64,000 bases of DNA. Source: Holophagales bacterium. Lineage in GTDB: Bacteria; Acidobacteriota; Thermoanaerobaculia; Multivoradales; JAGPDF01. Each line of letters starts with the position of its first letter. Position 1 is the stretch's first letter. The DNA lies in contig CP064972.1 of the NCBI GenBank assembly GCA_016699405.1, forward strand, positions 4,557,501 through 4,621,500, in the 5' to 3' direction. Positions 52,571 to 62,574 of this stretch are shown piece after piece. The position numbers and the translations under genes were made by a program. The notes beneath the pieces are model-generated. The model did no database searches and was not told the origin of the DNA. It was given only the letters and a program-made list of their open reading frames with translations.

Positions 52571-53887
52571 ATGTCGACCGACGCCGCGCTCCACACCGAC
52601 GAGATCGTCGCGCTCGCCTCGCTGCGCGCCCGGCTCGACGCCGATCGGTTTCTGGCTCTCGCGGAAGGCGTCGACGTCCATCTCGTCGGAGGTGCGGTCC
52701 GCGACGCCCTGCTCGGCCGCGATCCGCACGACCTCGATCTCGTCGTCTCCGCTGGCGGAGAGCGGCTCGCCCGCGCGCTCGCCAGCCGACTCGCGGCCCG
52801 TTTCGTCCACCTCGGCGGGCAGCGCTTCTCCTCCTTCCGGCTGGTGCTCGGCGACCGCTGGATCGATCTCTGGGATCGCGAAGGGGCGGCCCTCGCAACC
52901 GACCTGGCCCGGCGCGACCTGACCCTCGACGCGATGGCGCTCCCGGCGAGCGGTCCGCTCGAGCTCGTCGATCCGCTCGGCGGCCTCGACGATCTGCGCG
53001 CTCGGAGACTGCGCGCGACGACTCCCGAGGCGTTCCAGGCCGACCCGCTGCGCGTGCTCCGCCTCTGCCGCCTGCGCGGCGAGCTGGCCGGCTTCGCCGT
53101 CGAGAACGCGACGCTCGCTCTGGCTCGTGCCGCCGCCGTCGGCCTGACGGCAGTCGCCGCCGAGCGCCTGCGCGACGAGCTCGAACGGCTCCTCGACGCA
53201 CCGTACGCCCCGCTCGCTCTCGAAACGCTCGAAGCCGTCGGCGGCGGATGGGCGCTCTTCGCCGGGGCCGGTCGCGCCGCAGCCGGCGCGCTCGCCGTGG
53301 CCGCGCTCGATGGGGCGATGGCGACGCTGCAGACGCTCGGTCTGACGCTCCGGCACGAGGAGCGCCGGCAGGCGCGCCTCGCCGGCCTCGCCCGAGCGGC
53401 GGCCGGCCGCGATGCCGAACGCTTTCTCGAGCAACTCGCCGCCGCCGGCCGCCTGACTCGCGGCAATGCACGCCAAGCCACGCGGCTGCTCGCGCTCCCC
53501 GCCCTCGATGGCGACGAACGCTCCGCCCGGCGCTTTCTTCACGCCGCCGGCCCGCTCTGGCAGGCCGGTCTCGCACTGCGGCTGGCGAGTGGCTCGATCG
53601 AGCTCGAGGCCGTTCGCACGCTGATCCGGGTCGACCGAGCCGTCGGCGACGAGGTCCGCTCGCCTCGCCCGCTCCTGCGCGGCCAGGAGCTCGCCTCGCT
53701 CGCCGGCCTCGCCGACGGACCCGCCCTCGGCGCACTCGTCGGCGAGCTCCGATCGGCGCAGATCGACGGGACGGTCGGCTCGCGCGAGGAAGCACTCGCC
53801 TGGCTGCGCGAACAGGGACGGATGGCGGGAGGGAATGCGACGGTGCGAACCGTCGGAGAGCACCGAGCGGACAACGCGGACGAGTGA
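52571..53887 (+). CDS. CCA-adding tRNA nucleotidyltransferase/poly(A) polymerase family protein
   Basis: A 438-residue class II nucleotidyltransferase. VHLVGGAVRDALLGRDPHDL and DLDLVV give the GG and Asp-x-Asp catalytic motifs. ARRDLTLDAMAL matches the RRDFTINAMA motif and ADPLRVLRLCRL the ERxxxE-like region. No HD domain is present; the C-terminus is Ala/Leu/Arg-rich and diverged. It could add CCA, only A, or only CC to tRNA. The stop codon lies in a hairpin shared with the convergent pilT-like gene. Confidence 0.85.
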   Translation: MSTDAALHTDEIVALASLRARLDADRFLALAEGVDVHLVGGAVRDALLGRDPHDLDLVVSAGGERLARALASRLAARFVHLGGQRFSSFRLVLGDRWIDLWDREGAALATDLARRDLTLDAMALPASGPLELVDPLGGLDDLRARRLRATTPEAFQADPLRVLRLCRLRGELAGFAVENATLALARAAAVGLTAVAAERLRDELERLLDAPYAPLALETLEAVGGGWALFAGAGRAAAGALAVAALDGAMATLQTLGLTLRHEERRQARLAGLARAAAGRDAERFLEQLAAAGRLTRGNARQATRLLALPALDGDERSARRFLHAAGPLWQAGLALRLASGSIELEAVRTLIRVDRAVGDEVRSPRPLLRGQELASLAGLADGPALGALVGELRSAQIDGTVGSREEALAWLREQGRMAGGNATVRTVGEHRADNADE

Positions 53888-53904
53888 GCCGCGCCGCCGT
53901 CGGC

Positions 53905-53907
<3 letters not shown>
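53885..53907. terminator. Inverted repeat containing both convergent stop codons
   Basis: TGAGCCG (53885-53891) and CGGCTCA (53901-53907) form a perfect 7-bp stem with a 9-nt loop. The TGA of the CCA-enzyme gene is the first arm and the TGA of the PilT-like gene, on the other strand, is the second. No T-run is present. Confidence 0.4.
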
Positions 53908-55350
<1,443 letters not shown>

Positions 55351-55357
55351 CGCGTCG

Positions 55358-55363
55358 ATTCTA
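55358..55363 (-). promoter_or_regulatory. -10 element abutting the PilT-like gene
   Basis: TAGAAT (55363-55358 on the minus strand, within TCGCTAGAATCG) ends 7 bases before ATG 55350, leaving essentially no leader. Confidence 0.55.
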
Positions 55364-55416
55364 GCGATACCTGGGGCAGTCGCGCAGGGAATCCTCCACG
55401 GTGCCCGCTGTTCTGC

Positions 55417-56037
55417 TCAGAAACGGCGCATCAGGCCGACGACGACACCCTGAACCTGGACGGAGCTCGCCGGGACACGGATGGCTGTCATGGTCGGGTT
55501 CGCCGGCTGGAGCCGAATCTGGTCACCCTCGGGGTAGAACCGCTTGAGCGTGACCTCTTCTCCCACCAGCGCGACGACGGTCTCTCCCGGCTGGGCCTGT
55601 TCGCGTCGCTCGACTACGACCCAGTCCCCGTCGTGGATCCCTTCGCCGATCATCGAGTTGCCGGTCACCCGCAGCACGTAGTGACCTCGCGGACGGCTCC
55701 CCAGCAGCCACTGCGGCACCGAGAGCGTCTCGGCCTCGGCGATCGCCTCGATCGGCTGGCCGGCGGCGATCCGCCCCAGGAACGGCACGGCCGACGAGGA
55801 GGACGAACCCTCACCGTCCTTGGGCGGGAGCAACTCCATGCCACGCCGCTGGTGGGACTCGCGGCGCAGGTAGCCCTTGTCGGCCAGCAACCGAAGGTGC
55901 TTGTAGGCCGTGCCATAGGAGTTGAACCCGAACCGCTCGCAAATCTCGCGATGGGTCGGCGCGACGCCACGGTCGGCCTGGAACTCGGCGATGAACTCGA
56001 GGATGGCCTTCTGCTTCGGGGTGAGGAATCGCGCCAC
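55417..56037 (-). CDS. lexA: LexA repressor
   Basis: A 206-residue SOS repressor with GTG start at 56037. Residues 1-65 are the winged HTH (LTPKQKAILEFIAEFQADRG, PTHREICERFGFNSYGTAYK). The self-cleavage site is Ala-Gly in GRIAAGQPIEAIAE. The catalytic Ser is in TGNSMIGEGIHDGDWVVV and the Lys in VTLKRFYPEG. All residues for RecA-stimulated autocleavage are present. A TAGTCT -10 ends 6 bases before the GTG, implying leaderless mRNA. I saw no GAAC-N4-GTTC or CTGT-N8-ACAG box nearby, so its operator in this lineage is unknown. Confidence 0.95.
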   Translation of the reverse strand: MARFLTPKQKAILEFIAEFQADRGVAPTHREICERFGFNSYGTAYKHLRLLADKGYLRRESHQRRGMELLPPKDGEGSSSSSAVPFLGRIAAGQPIEAIAEAETLSVPQWLLGSRPRGHYVLRVTGNSMIGEGIHDGDWVVVERREQAQPGETVVALVGEEVTLKRFYPEGDQIRLQPANPTMTAIRVPASSVQVQGVVVGLMRRF

Positions 56038-56148
56038 GGCCGAAGACTAGGCGGAAGTGGGGCGTAAGTCAACCGAGGACGTGGCACTCGGCGAAGAGGA
56101 GCTGCGGGTTGAGGATCGGAGCGCGACCCTGGAGCGACCGGGTGCCGC

Positions 56149-57969
56149 TCAGTCGAGACGCGCGGTGGCCTCGCCTTGCGCGCCGATGCGGACGACCAAG
56201 GTCCGCCGGCTGCCTCCGGAAAGCTCCCCGTCGACCGTCACCGCCTTCGTGGGACGGCCTTCGAGCGCCACGTAGATCCGGAAGGTGTAGGCGCCGGAAG
56301 CGAGCGTCCGTTCGCGCTGGAAGCCGCCGGACTGTTTCTCGACCCGGAAGAGGCCCGACTTCTTCGAGAAGCGGAACGGCTCACGGACGATCTGCCGGTC
56401 GTCGGCATAGATCGTCAGGACACCCTCGGACACCTCGGTGTGGAAATCGACCGCCAACGTCCCTTCGCGAGAGACGACGACCGTCGCCGTCGGGGGCACC
56501 GACGAGGCCACAGGCACCGCCGTCGGCGACGAGGTGCCGACCGCGACGGCAGTCGGCAGGTTGCGCGGCCGATCGCGTTGGCGCGCGATCGCCTCTTCTG
56601 CTCGCCGGACGATGTCGAGAGCCTCGGGCTGTCCCGGCACGAGCTCGAGGACGCCCTGGGCGGAGACCTTCGCCTCGTCGTAGCGCCGGCGGTCCAGCGC
56701 CTCGCGCGCGGCCATCAGTCCACTGGCCACGCGCGTCGCCACGGTGGCGGCATTCTGTCGGTCGCGCACCGTCTGTTCGATCTCACGGCGCAGCGCACCG
56801 ACTCGCGGGTCGTCGGGACGCAGGTGCTCCGCCGCCACGACCCGCGCGAGCGCGCCGTTCGTATCGCCCTGCGACAGGAGCTCGCGCCCTTCGGCCAGGC
56901 GGTTGCCGATCTCTTCGGAAACCGCGTCGCGGGTCGGCGTCGGTGGCGGAGGCGGCGGCCCCGGAGAACGCGCGAGCCAGAGACCGCCAGCGAGAAGGAG
57001 GAGCAGGGCCGCGGCGCCGCCGGCGATCAGCAGCGTGCGGCGCGACTTGGCCGGCGGCGGAGCCGGCGCGCTGACGCGCGGGACCTCCTGGGTCGCCGAG
57101 GTGTCGTCCAGCTCCGGGGCCGCCGGCACTGGGCGCTGGAGCAACTTCTGCAGATCGGCGGCCAGCTGCGATGCGCTGCCGTAGCGCTTGGCGGGGTCCT
57201 TCTCCAGGGCCCGCGCGATGACCGCCTTGATCCCGGGAGGCAGCGAGCCGATGTGCTCGTCCGGCGAGGCGAACGGCTCGTGGACGATCCGGTGGGTCAC
57301 CACCGTCAGGTTCTCTCCCTGGAACGGCTTGCGGCGGGTGAGCATCTCGTAGAGCACCACGCCGAGGGAGAAGATGTCCGCCCGGTGATCGACCTCCTTG
57401 CCCTGGATCTGCTCCGGAGCCATGTAGTTCGGCGTCCCGAGCAGCTGACCTTCCATGGTGAGATTCGAGCTGCCCAGCCGCGCGATTCCGAAGTCGGTGA
57501 TCTTGACCTTGTTGTCGGCGGTGATGAGGATGTTGGCCGGCTTAACGTCGCGGTGGATCACCCCCCGCGAGTGCGCGAAATCGAGCGCGTCGCCGACCTG
57601 CGAAATGATGCTCACCACGAACTCGAACGGCAGCGGTTCGGGCTGCTGGAGGATCGTCTTCAGATTCGAGCCACGGACGTACTCCATGGCGATGAAGCAG
57701 ACGCCCGAATCGGCCTCGTCGACCACGTCGTGGATGGTCACGATATTGGGGTGGGAGAGGATTCCGGCGCTCTGCGCCTCGCGCACGAACCGGCTGCGGA
57801 ACTGCTGCAGCTCTTCGTCCTGAGCGGAGAAACCCACGCGGAAGGTCTTGAGCGCCACCAGGCGGCCGATGAGCGGATCCTTGGCCAGATAGACCACGCC
57901 CATCGCCCCTTTGCCGAGCTCTTCGACGATCTCGTAGCGACCGAGCTTGGAGAGGGAGAGGGGGGGCAT
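56149..57969 (-). CDS. Membrane Ser/Thr protein kinase (Pkn/Stk type)
   Basis: A 606-residue kinase. Residues 11-270 are a complete Hanks-type domain: glycine loop LGKGAMGVVYLAKD, Lys in LVALKTF, HRD in GVIHRDVKPANILI, DFG in VKITDFGIARLG and APE region YMAPEQIQGKE. A juxtamembrane Pro-rich stretch precedes one membrane helix (LLIAGGAAALLLLLAGGLWL). The extracytoplasmic part has a TPR-like helical segment (GRELLSQGDTNGALARVVAA; RRYDEAKVSAQGVLELVPGQ) and a C-terminal beta domain of about 100 residues. PASTA repeats are absent. It is divergent from the EF-G paralogue gene. Confidence 0.93.
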   Translation of the reverse strand: MPPLSLSKLGRYEIVEELGKGAMGVVYLAKDPLIGRLVALKTFRVGFSAQDEELQQFRSRFVREAQSAGILSHPNIVTIHDVVDEADSGVCFIAMEYVRGSNLKTILQQPEPLPFEFVVSIISQVGDALDFAHSRGVIHRDVKPANILITADNKVKITDFGIARLGSSNLTMEGQLLGTPNYMAPEQIQGKEVDHRADIFSLGVVLYEMLTRRKPFQGENLTVVTHRIVHEPFASPDEHIGSLPPGIKAVIARALEKDPAKRYGSASQLAADLQKLLQRPVPAAPELDDTSATQEVPRVSAPAPPPAKSRRTLLIAGGAAALLLLLAGGLWLARSPGPPPPPPTPTRDAVSEEIGNRLAEGRELLSQGDTNGALARVVAAEHLRPDDPRVGALRREIEQTVRDRQNAATVATRVASGLMAAREALDRRRYDEAKVSAQGVLELVPGQPEALDIVRRAEEAIARQRDRPRNLPTAVAVGTSSPTAVPVASSVPPTATVVVSREGTLAVDFHTEVSEGVLTIYADDRQIVREPFRFSKKSGLFRVEKQSGGFQRERTLASGAYTFRIYVALEGRPTKAVTVDGELSGGSRRTLVVRIGAQGEATARLD

Positions 57970-57998
57970 GGGCGTCAGAATCCAGAGACCGGGGCGTC

Positions 57999-58027
57999 AT
58001 TGTAGCAAGGGGCACGAAGACGCCCAA
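57999..58027 (-). promoter_or_regulatory. Promoter of the Ser/Thr kinase gene
   Basis: On the minus strand TTGGGC (58027-58022) is followed after 17 nt by TACAAT (58004-57999), with TG at the extended position (TGCTACAAT). This is the best full promoter match in the window, 29 nt before ATG 57969. Confidence 0.6.
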
Positions 58028-58086
58028 CGACCCGGTTCACGGGCCTCGACGGGCCTCGACTGCGGGCGGTTTCACCAGCATCCCTA

Positions 58087-58095
58087 TGCTAGACT
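58087..58095 (+). promoter_or_regulatory. Extended -10 element of the EF-G paralogue gene
   Basis: TGCTAGACT (58087-58095) has the TG-n-TAnnnT form, 46 nt before ATG 58142, with a GAGAGGAGAG ribosome-binding site between. A 10-bp tandem repeat (58041-58060, GGGCCTCGAC twice) lies upstream. Confidence 0.5.
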
Positions 58096-58141
58096 TCGAC
58101 GCCCGCCGCTGGACCTTTCGCTCCGAGAGGAGAGCCCTTCC

Positions 58142-60232
58142 ATGCATGTCGACAGCCCCCAGAAGATCCGCAATCTGGCCCTGGCCGGACACAACGATAC
58201 CGGCAAGACGACCCTGGCAAGCTCGCTGCTTTTCGCTTCGGGGGTCGTGAACCGACTCGGGCGAGTCGAGGACGGCAACGCCGTCACAGACTTCGACGCC
58301 GAGGAGGTCGCCCGCGGAATTTCTCTGGGGATCGGTGTCTGCTTCGCGCCCTGGCGCGGGCACAAGATCAACGTGATCGACACCCCCGGATACGGCATCT
58401 TCGCTTCCGAGATGCGTGCCGGCCTGCGAGCCGCCGACGCCGCCGTGCTCTGCGTCAATGCGGTCTCCGGCGTCGAGGTCAACACCGAGAAGGCCTGGGA
58501 GATCGCCGCCGAATACGAGCTGCCGGTCGTCGTGCAGCTGACGAAGATGGACCGCGAGCGCGCCGACCTCGAGCGCGCCCTCGCCTCGCTGCAGAAGAGC
58601 CTCGGGCGACAGGTGATCCCGATTCAACTGCCGATCGGCAGCGAGCATTCCTTCTCCGGGGTGATCGACCTCGTCGAGGAGAAGGCGATCCGCTTCGAGC
58701 GCGACGGCAACGGCAAGGGCACGAGCGGCCCGGTCCCTCCCGAGATGGCCGAGGAGGTCGCCCTGTGGCGCGGTCGCCTCATCGAAGCGGTCGCTGAGGC
58801 CGACGAGGCCCTGCTCGAGAAGTTCTTCGAAGAGGGCACGCTCTCCGGTGACGAGTTGCGGACCGGACTGCGCACCGCCATCGCCCGCCGGGCGCTCTTT
58901 CCGGTGGCGTTGTCGGCCCACGGCCATGGCATCGGCGCCTCGGCACTGCTCGACCTGGCCGTCGACCTGCTGCCCTCACCGGCCGACCGGCCGTTCCCCG
59001 GCACGCAGCGCGACGGCTCGTCGATCGCGATCGATTGCGACCCGGCGGCCCCGACCGCGGCGCTGATCTTCAAGACCCTCAACGATCCCTTCACCGGCAA
59101 GATCTCGGTGGTCCGCGTTGCCGCCGGCACGCTCGGGGGCGAGGCTTCCCTCTTCAACGCTCGCAGCGAGGAGGCCGAGAAGATCAACGGTCTTCTCCTC
59201 CTTCAGGGCAAGCAGGGTTCCGCGACCCCGACGCTGGTGGCCGGCGACATCGGAGCGATCCCGAAGCTCCGTTCCACCCGCACCGGCGACACGCTGGTGG
59301 GCAAGGAGCGCCCGGTACGCCTCGCCTGGCCGCCGCCGACCGAAGCGGCGATGTCGTTCGCCATCGAGCCGAAGGCCAAGGGCGACGAGGAGAAGATCGG
59401 CGACGCGCTCGGCCGACTGATCGAGGAGGACCCGAGCCTGCACGTCGGCCGGGATCCGCAGACTGGCGAGTTCCTCCTCTCCGGCACCGGGCAGCTGCAC
59501 GTGGAGATCGCCGTGGCGCGGCTGAAGCGGCGCTCGAACGTCGAAGTGATCCTCCACCCGCCGCGGGTGCCGTACCGCGAGACCATCCTCCGGCCCGCCG
59601 AGGGCCATGGACGGCACAAGAAGCAGACCGGCGGTCGCGGCCAGTTCGCCGACTGCAAGATCAAGATCGAGCCGATCGAGCGCGGCAAGGACTTCGAGTA
59701 CGTCGACGAGATCTTCGGCGGCGCGATCCCGCAGAACTACCGGCCGGCGGTCGAGAAGGGTATCCAGGAGGCGCGTGTCCGCGGGTTCCTCGCCGGCTAC
59801 CCGATGGGAGACTTCCGCGTCCGACTCCTCGACGGGCAGTACCACGACGTCGACTCCTCCGAGCTGGCGTTCAAGATCGCCGGGTCGCTCGCCTACAAGG
59901 ACGCCATGGCCAAGGCGAGCCCGACGATCCTCGAGCCGATCATGGAGGTCGAGGTCACGACCACCGAGGAGTTCATGGGCGACATCATGAGCGATCTCTC
60001 CCAGCGTCGCGGCCGGCCGCAGGGAATGGACGCCCGCAACAACCAGCAGGTGGTCAAGGCGCTCGTCCCGATGTCGGAGATGCTCAACTACGCCGCGGCG
60101 CTGCGCGCGATGACACAGGGCCGTTCGAGCTTCCACATGGCCTTCTCGCACTACGAGGAGGCCCCCCGGCACGTGCAGGACAAGATCATCGCCGACGCCA
60201 AGAAGAACGCCAAGGAAGAGCAGGAGGCATGA
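58142..60232 (+). CDS. Elongation factor G-like GTPase (FusA2-type paralogue)
   Basis: A 696-residue translational GTPase with the five-domain EF-G layout. G1 is GHNDTGKTTLA, G3 is VIDTPGYGIF and G4 is VVQLTKMDRERADL, with Thr replacing the usual Asn. Switch I reads ARGISLGIGVC with Ser at the RGITI Thr. Domain IV carries QTGGRGQFADCKIKIEP. These differences place it in the EF-G-like/FusA2 group rather than the canonical translocase, which normally sits in the str operon. Its role may be specialised translocation or ribosome recycling. The efp gene follows 31 bp downstream, suggesting joint expression. Confidence 0.87.
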   Translation: MHVDSPQKIRNLALAGHNDTGKTTLASSLLFASGVVNRLGRVEDGNAVTDFDAEEVARGISLGIGVCFAPWRGHKINVIDTPGYGIFASEMRAGLRAADAAVLCVNAVSGVEVNTEKAWEIAAEYELPVVVQLTKMDRERADLERALASLQKSLGRQVIPIQLPIGSEHSFSGVIDLVEEKAIRFERDGNGKGTSGPVPPEMAEEVALWRGRLIEAVAEADEALLEKFFEEGTLSGDELRTGLRTAIARRALFPVALSAHGHGIGASALLDLAVDLLPSPADRPFPGTQRDGSSIAIDCDPAAPTAALIFKTLNDPFTGKISVVRVAAGTLGGEASLFNARSEEAEKINGLLLLQGKQGSATPTLVAGDIGAIPKLRSTRTGDTLVGKERPVRLAWPPPTEAAMSFAIEPKAKGDEEKIGDALGRLIEEDPSLHVGRDPQTGEFLLSGTGQLHVEIAVARLKRRSNVEVILHPPRVPYRETILRPAEGHGRHKKQTGGRGQFADCKIKIEPIERGKDFEYVDEIFGGAIPQNYRPAVEKGIQEARVRGFLAGYPMGDFRVRLLDGQYHDVDSSELAFKIAGSLAYKDAMAKASPTILEPIMEVEVTTTEEFMGDIMSDLSQRRGRPQGMDARNNQQVVKALVPMSEMLNYAAALRAMTQGRSSFHMAFSHYEEAPRHVQDKIIADAKKNAKEEQEA

Positions 60233-60263
60233 TCCTGACTCGCCTGTCGAAGGAGGAATTCGC

Positions 60264-60821
60264 TTGATCCAGGCCAGCTCACTCCGCCCCGGGATGTGCA
60301 TCCTGCACGAAGGGGATCTCTGCCGCCTGATGACCGTCACCCATCGCACTCCCGGCAACCTGCGCGCCTTCGTCCAGGTGCGGATGCGGAACCTGCGGAC
60401 CGGCAACAGCTTCGAACACCGGTTCAGCTCGACCGAGGGCGTTGAGCGCGCCATGCTCGACACGGTGCCGATGGAGTACCTCTACTCGGACGGCGATGGT
60501 CATCACTTCATGAGCCAGGAGACCTACGAGCAGGTGTCGCTTTCCGACGAGGTTCTCGGCGACTCGCTGCTCTATATGCTCCCCAACACGGTGCTCAAGG
60601 TCGACTTCCACGAGGGGACGCCGGTCGGCCTCGAGCTGCCCAATACCGTCGTCCTCGAGGTGGTCGAGACGGAGCCCGGCATGAAGGGAGCGACGGCCTC
60701 CTCCTCCTACAAGCCGGCGAAGATGGAGACGGGGCTGGTCGTCCAGATCCCGCCCTTCATCGAGAGCGGCACGAAGATCGAAATCGACACGCGCGAGAAC
60801 AAGTACCTGCGTCGCGTTTGA
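60264..60821 (+). CDS. efp: Elongation factor P with Asn at the tip position
   Basis: A 185-residue three-domain protein that relieves ribosome stalling at proline runs. TTG at 60264 is set by a very strong AAGGAGG site. Domain I starts IQASSLRPGMCILHEGDLCR; domain III ends GTKIEIDTRENKYLRRV. The loop that carries the modified Lys34 in E. coli (PGKGQ) reads PGNLR here, with Asn32 at the Lys position and Arg34 two residues on. Beta-lysylation at that residue is therefore impossible and rhamnosylation as on Arg32 of Pseudomonas would need a shifted site. No modifying enzyme is nearby. Confidence 0.95.
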   Translation: MIQASSLRPGMCILHEGDLCRLMTVTHRTPGNLRAFVQVRMRNLRTGNSFEHRFSSTEGVERAMLDTVPMEYLYSDGDGHHFMSQETYEQVSLSDEVLGDSLLYMLPNTVLKVDFHEGTPVGLELPNTVVLEVVETEPGMKGATASSSYKPAKMETGLVVQIPPFIESGTKIEIDTRENKYLRRV

Positions 60822-60844
60822 CGCGTTCCCAGTCCGAAGGACCG

Positions 60845-60882
60845 ACACCCCCGGGCCGAACGCCCGGGGGTGTTTTCGTTTC
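60845..60882 (+). terminator. Rho-independent terminator of efp
   Basis: ACACCCCCGGGC (60845-60856) and GCCCGGGGGTGT (60862-60873) form a perfect 12-bp stem with a 5-nt loop, followed by TTTCGTTT. It lies 24 bp after the efp stop. Confidence 0.9.
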
Positions 60883-60917
60883 GGACGATCTTCGCGAGAG
60901 GACCGCTGAACGCGAAA

Positions 60918-60943
60918 GCGGCGCCCGGGAGCCCGGACGCCGC
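60918..60943 (-). terminator. Terminator of the rplQ end of the alpha operon
   Basis: On the minus strand GCGGCGTCCGG pairs with CCGGGCGCCGC (11 bp with one G-T pair, tetraloop), followed by TTTCGCGTT. It lies about 47 bases beyond the rplQ stop. Confidence 0.65.
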
Positions 60944-60959
60944 AACGGTTCAACGTCAT

Positions 60960-60978
60960 GAGCGGCCGAGGGCCGCTC
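60960..60978 (-). terminator. Second hairpin downstream of rplQ
   Basis: GAGCGGCC (60960-60967) and GGCCGCTC (60971-60978) form a perfect 8-bp stem with a 3-nt loop, 11 bases after the rplQ stop. There is no T-run, so it may protect the mRNA 3' end. Confidence 0.45.
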
Positions 60979-60989
60979 GTCTCGCGCGA

Positions 60990-61559
60990 TCAGGAGCCGC
61001 CGATCTTCTTCGCGGTCGCCGTCTTCTTCACCGGCAGGGCCTTCGACTTGGCGTCGGCCTTGGCTCGCGGTGCCGCCTCCGCCTTCTTGCGCGGAGCGCG
61101 CTTCGGCTTCTCTTCGGTCGCGGCGGCCTCGGCAGCCTTCTCGGTCTTCTTGCCCTTGTCGGCCTTCTCCCCGCTCGCCGGCGCCTTCGCCGCCTTCTTC
61201 AACTCGAAGTCGACGAACTCGAGCACCGCCAGCTCCGCGCCATCACCCTGTCGCGAGCCGAGCTTGACGATCCGCAGGTATCCGCCCGGACGCTCCTGGA
61301 AGCGCGGGGCGATCTGATCGAAGACCTTCTTGATCAGCTCGCGGTTGGGAATCCAGCGACCGACCATGCGGCGGGCGTGCACGGTGCCGCGCTTGCCCTG
61401 GGTTACCAACCGTTCGGCCAGGGGACGAAGCTCCTTGGCCTTCGGAAGAGTGGTCACGATGCGCTCGGCCGCCATGAGCGAGGCGAGCTGGTTGCGGAAT
61501 AGCGCCAGCCGGTGGGATGTCGTCCGACCGAGCTTGCGTCCGGATGCGTTGTGGCGCAT
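60990..61559 (-). CDS. rplQ: 50S ribosomal protein L17 with extended basic tail
   Basis: A 189-residue protein. Residues 1-115 are standard L17 (MRHNASGRKLGRTTSHRLAL, NQLASLMAAERIVTTLPKAK, KRGTVHARRMVGRWIPN), ending with AVLEFVDFELKK. About 70 further residues are Lys/Ala/Glu-rich and probably disordered, reaching the rRNA surface. Many L17 proteins stop near 120 residues. It follows rpoA by 24 bp, the classic order, and is the last gene before two hairpins. Confidence 0.96.
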   Translation of the reverse strand: MRHNASGRKLGRTTSHRLALFRNQLASLMAAERIVTTLPKAKELRPLAERLVTQGKRGTVHARRMVGRWIPNRELIKKVFDQIAPRFQERPGGYLRIVKLGSRQGDGAELAVLEFVDFELKKAAKAPASGEKADKGKKTEKAAEAAATEEKPKRAPRKKAEAAPRAKADAKSKALPVKKTATAKKIGGS

Positions 61560-61583
61560 GGGTCCTTCCTCCGCCCTTCGGGC

Positions 61584-62540
61584 CTAGCTGGCCGGCTGCT
61601 GCATGCCGAAGGAGAGTCCGAAGCGCTCGAGCAGTGCCTGCAGCTCCTCGAGGGACTTGGCGCCGAGACCCTTCGTCTCGAGCATCTCCTTCTCGCTGCG
61701 CGAGACGAGATCCCGCAGCGTGTGAATGTTGGCGTTCTTGAGGCAATTCGTCGAGCGCACCGAGAGGTCGAAGTCGTCGATGCTGCGGTCGAGCAGGACG
61801 CCGAGGACCTCCTGATCCGATCCGCCACCGGTCGCGACCTCTCCCTCCTCCGCCGCACGGAAGATGTCGAGATGATCGGCGAGCAGGGTCGCGGCCAACG
61901 AAACCGCACGCTCGGGGGTGATGGTCCCGTTCGTCCAGACCTCGAGAATGAGCTTCTCGTAGTCGGTCATCCGACCCAGGCGTGCCGCCTCGACCCGGTA
62001 GTTCACGCGACGAACCGGCGAATGGGCAGAGTCCACGGGAACCCAACCGATTCCCATCGTGTCGTCCTGGTTCTTCTCGGCCGACACGTACCCGCGGCCG
62101 AGCTGGACCTTGGCCTGGATCTTCAGCCGTCCCTCTTCGCTCAGGGTCGCGATGGGGAGGTCGGGCTCGCAGATCTCGATCTGCGCGTCGCCCACGAGAT
62201 CCCGTCCGCAGGCCACCGACGGACCGGCGACGTCCAACGAGAGGATGCGGGCCTCTCCGCCGTGGAGCCGGACCGGAATCTGCTTGAGGTTCAAGATGAT
62301 ATCGGTGACGTCTTCGACGACACCCGGAATCGAGGAGAACTCGTGGCTGACGCCCTCGATCTGGACCGACGTGATCGCCGCACCCTCGATCGAGGAGAGC
62401 AGGCTCCGCCGCATCGCGTTGCCCACCGTCGTGGCGAATCCACGCTCGAACGGCTGGGCAACAAAACGACCGTAGGTCGGCGTAAGGCTGTCGGCGTCGA
62501 TCTCGACGCGCTTGGGGCGCTGGAAGTCCTTCCAAAGCAT
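61584..62540 (-). CDS. rpoA: DNA-directed RNA polymerase subunit alpha
   Basis: A 318-residue subunit that nucleates RNA polymerase assembly. ATG 62540 is chosen for its AGGAGAG site; a longer frame adds 19 atypical residues. The N-terminal dimerisation domain shows ERGFATTVGNAMRRSLLSSI and VTDIILNLKQIPVRLHGGEA. The C-terminal domain is intact (LDRSIDDFDLSVRSTNCLKN, with the Arg equivalent to E. coli Arg265; then KGLGAKSLEELQALLERFGL), so UP-element and activator contacts are expected. Confidence 0.98.
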   Translation of the reverse strand: MLWKDFQRPKRVEIDADSLTPTYGRFVAQPFERGFATTVGNAMRRSLLSSIEGAAITSVQIEGVSHEFSSIPGVVEDVTDIILNLKQIPVRLHGGEARILSLDVAGPSVACGRDLVGDAQIEICEPDLPIATLSEEGRLKIQAKVQLGRGYVSAEKNQDDTMGIGWVPVDSAHSPVRRVNYRVEAARLGRMTDYEKLILEVWTNGTITPERAVSLAATLLADHLDIFRAAEEGEVATGGGSDQEVLGVLLDRSIDDFDLSVRSTNCLKNANIHTLRDLVSRSEKEMLETKGLGAKSLEELQALLERFGLSFGMQQPAS

Positions 62541-62574
62541 GGCTGCTTCTCTCCTGTCGCTGGACAGCCCGGCG

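Noticed and set aside
55980..56110. LexA operator upstream of lexA
   Set aside because: I looked for GAAC-N4-GTTC and CTGT-N8-ACAG patterns and found none near the start.
58041..58060. 10-bp tandem repeat GGGCCTCGAC x2 as an operator
   Set aside because: Only two units without dyad symmetry; probably chance duplication in GC-rich DNA.
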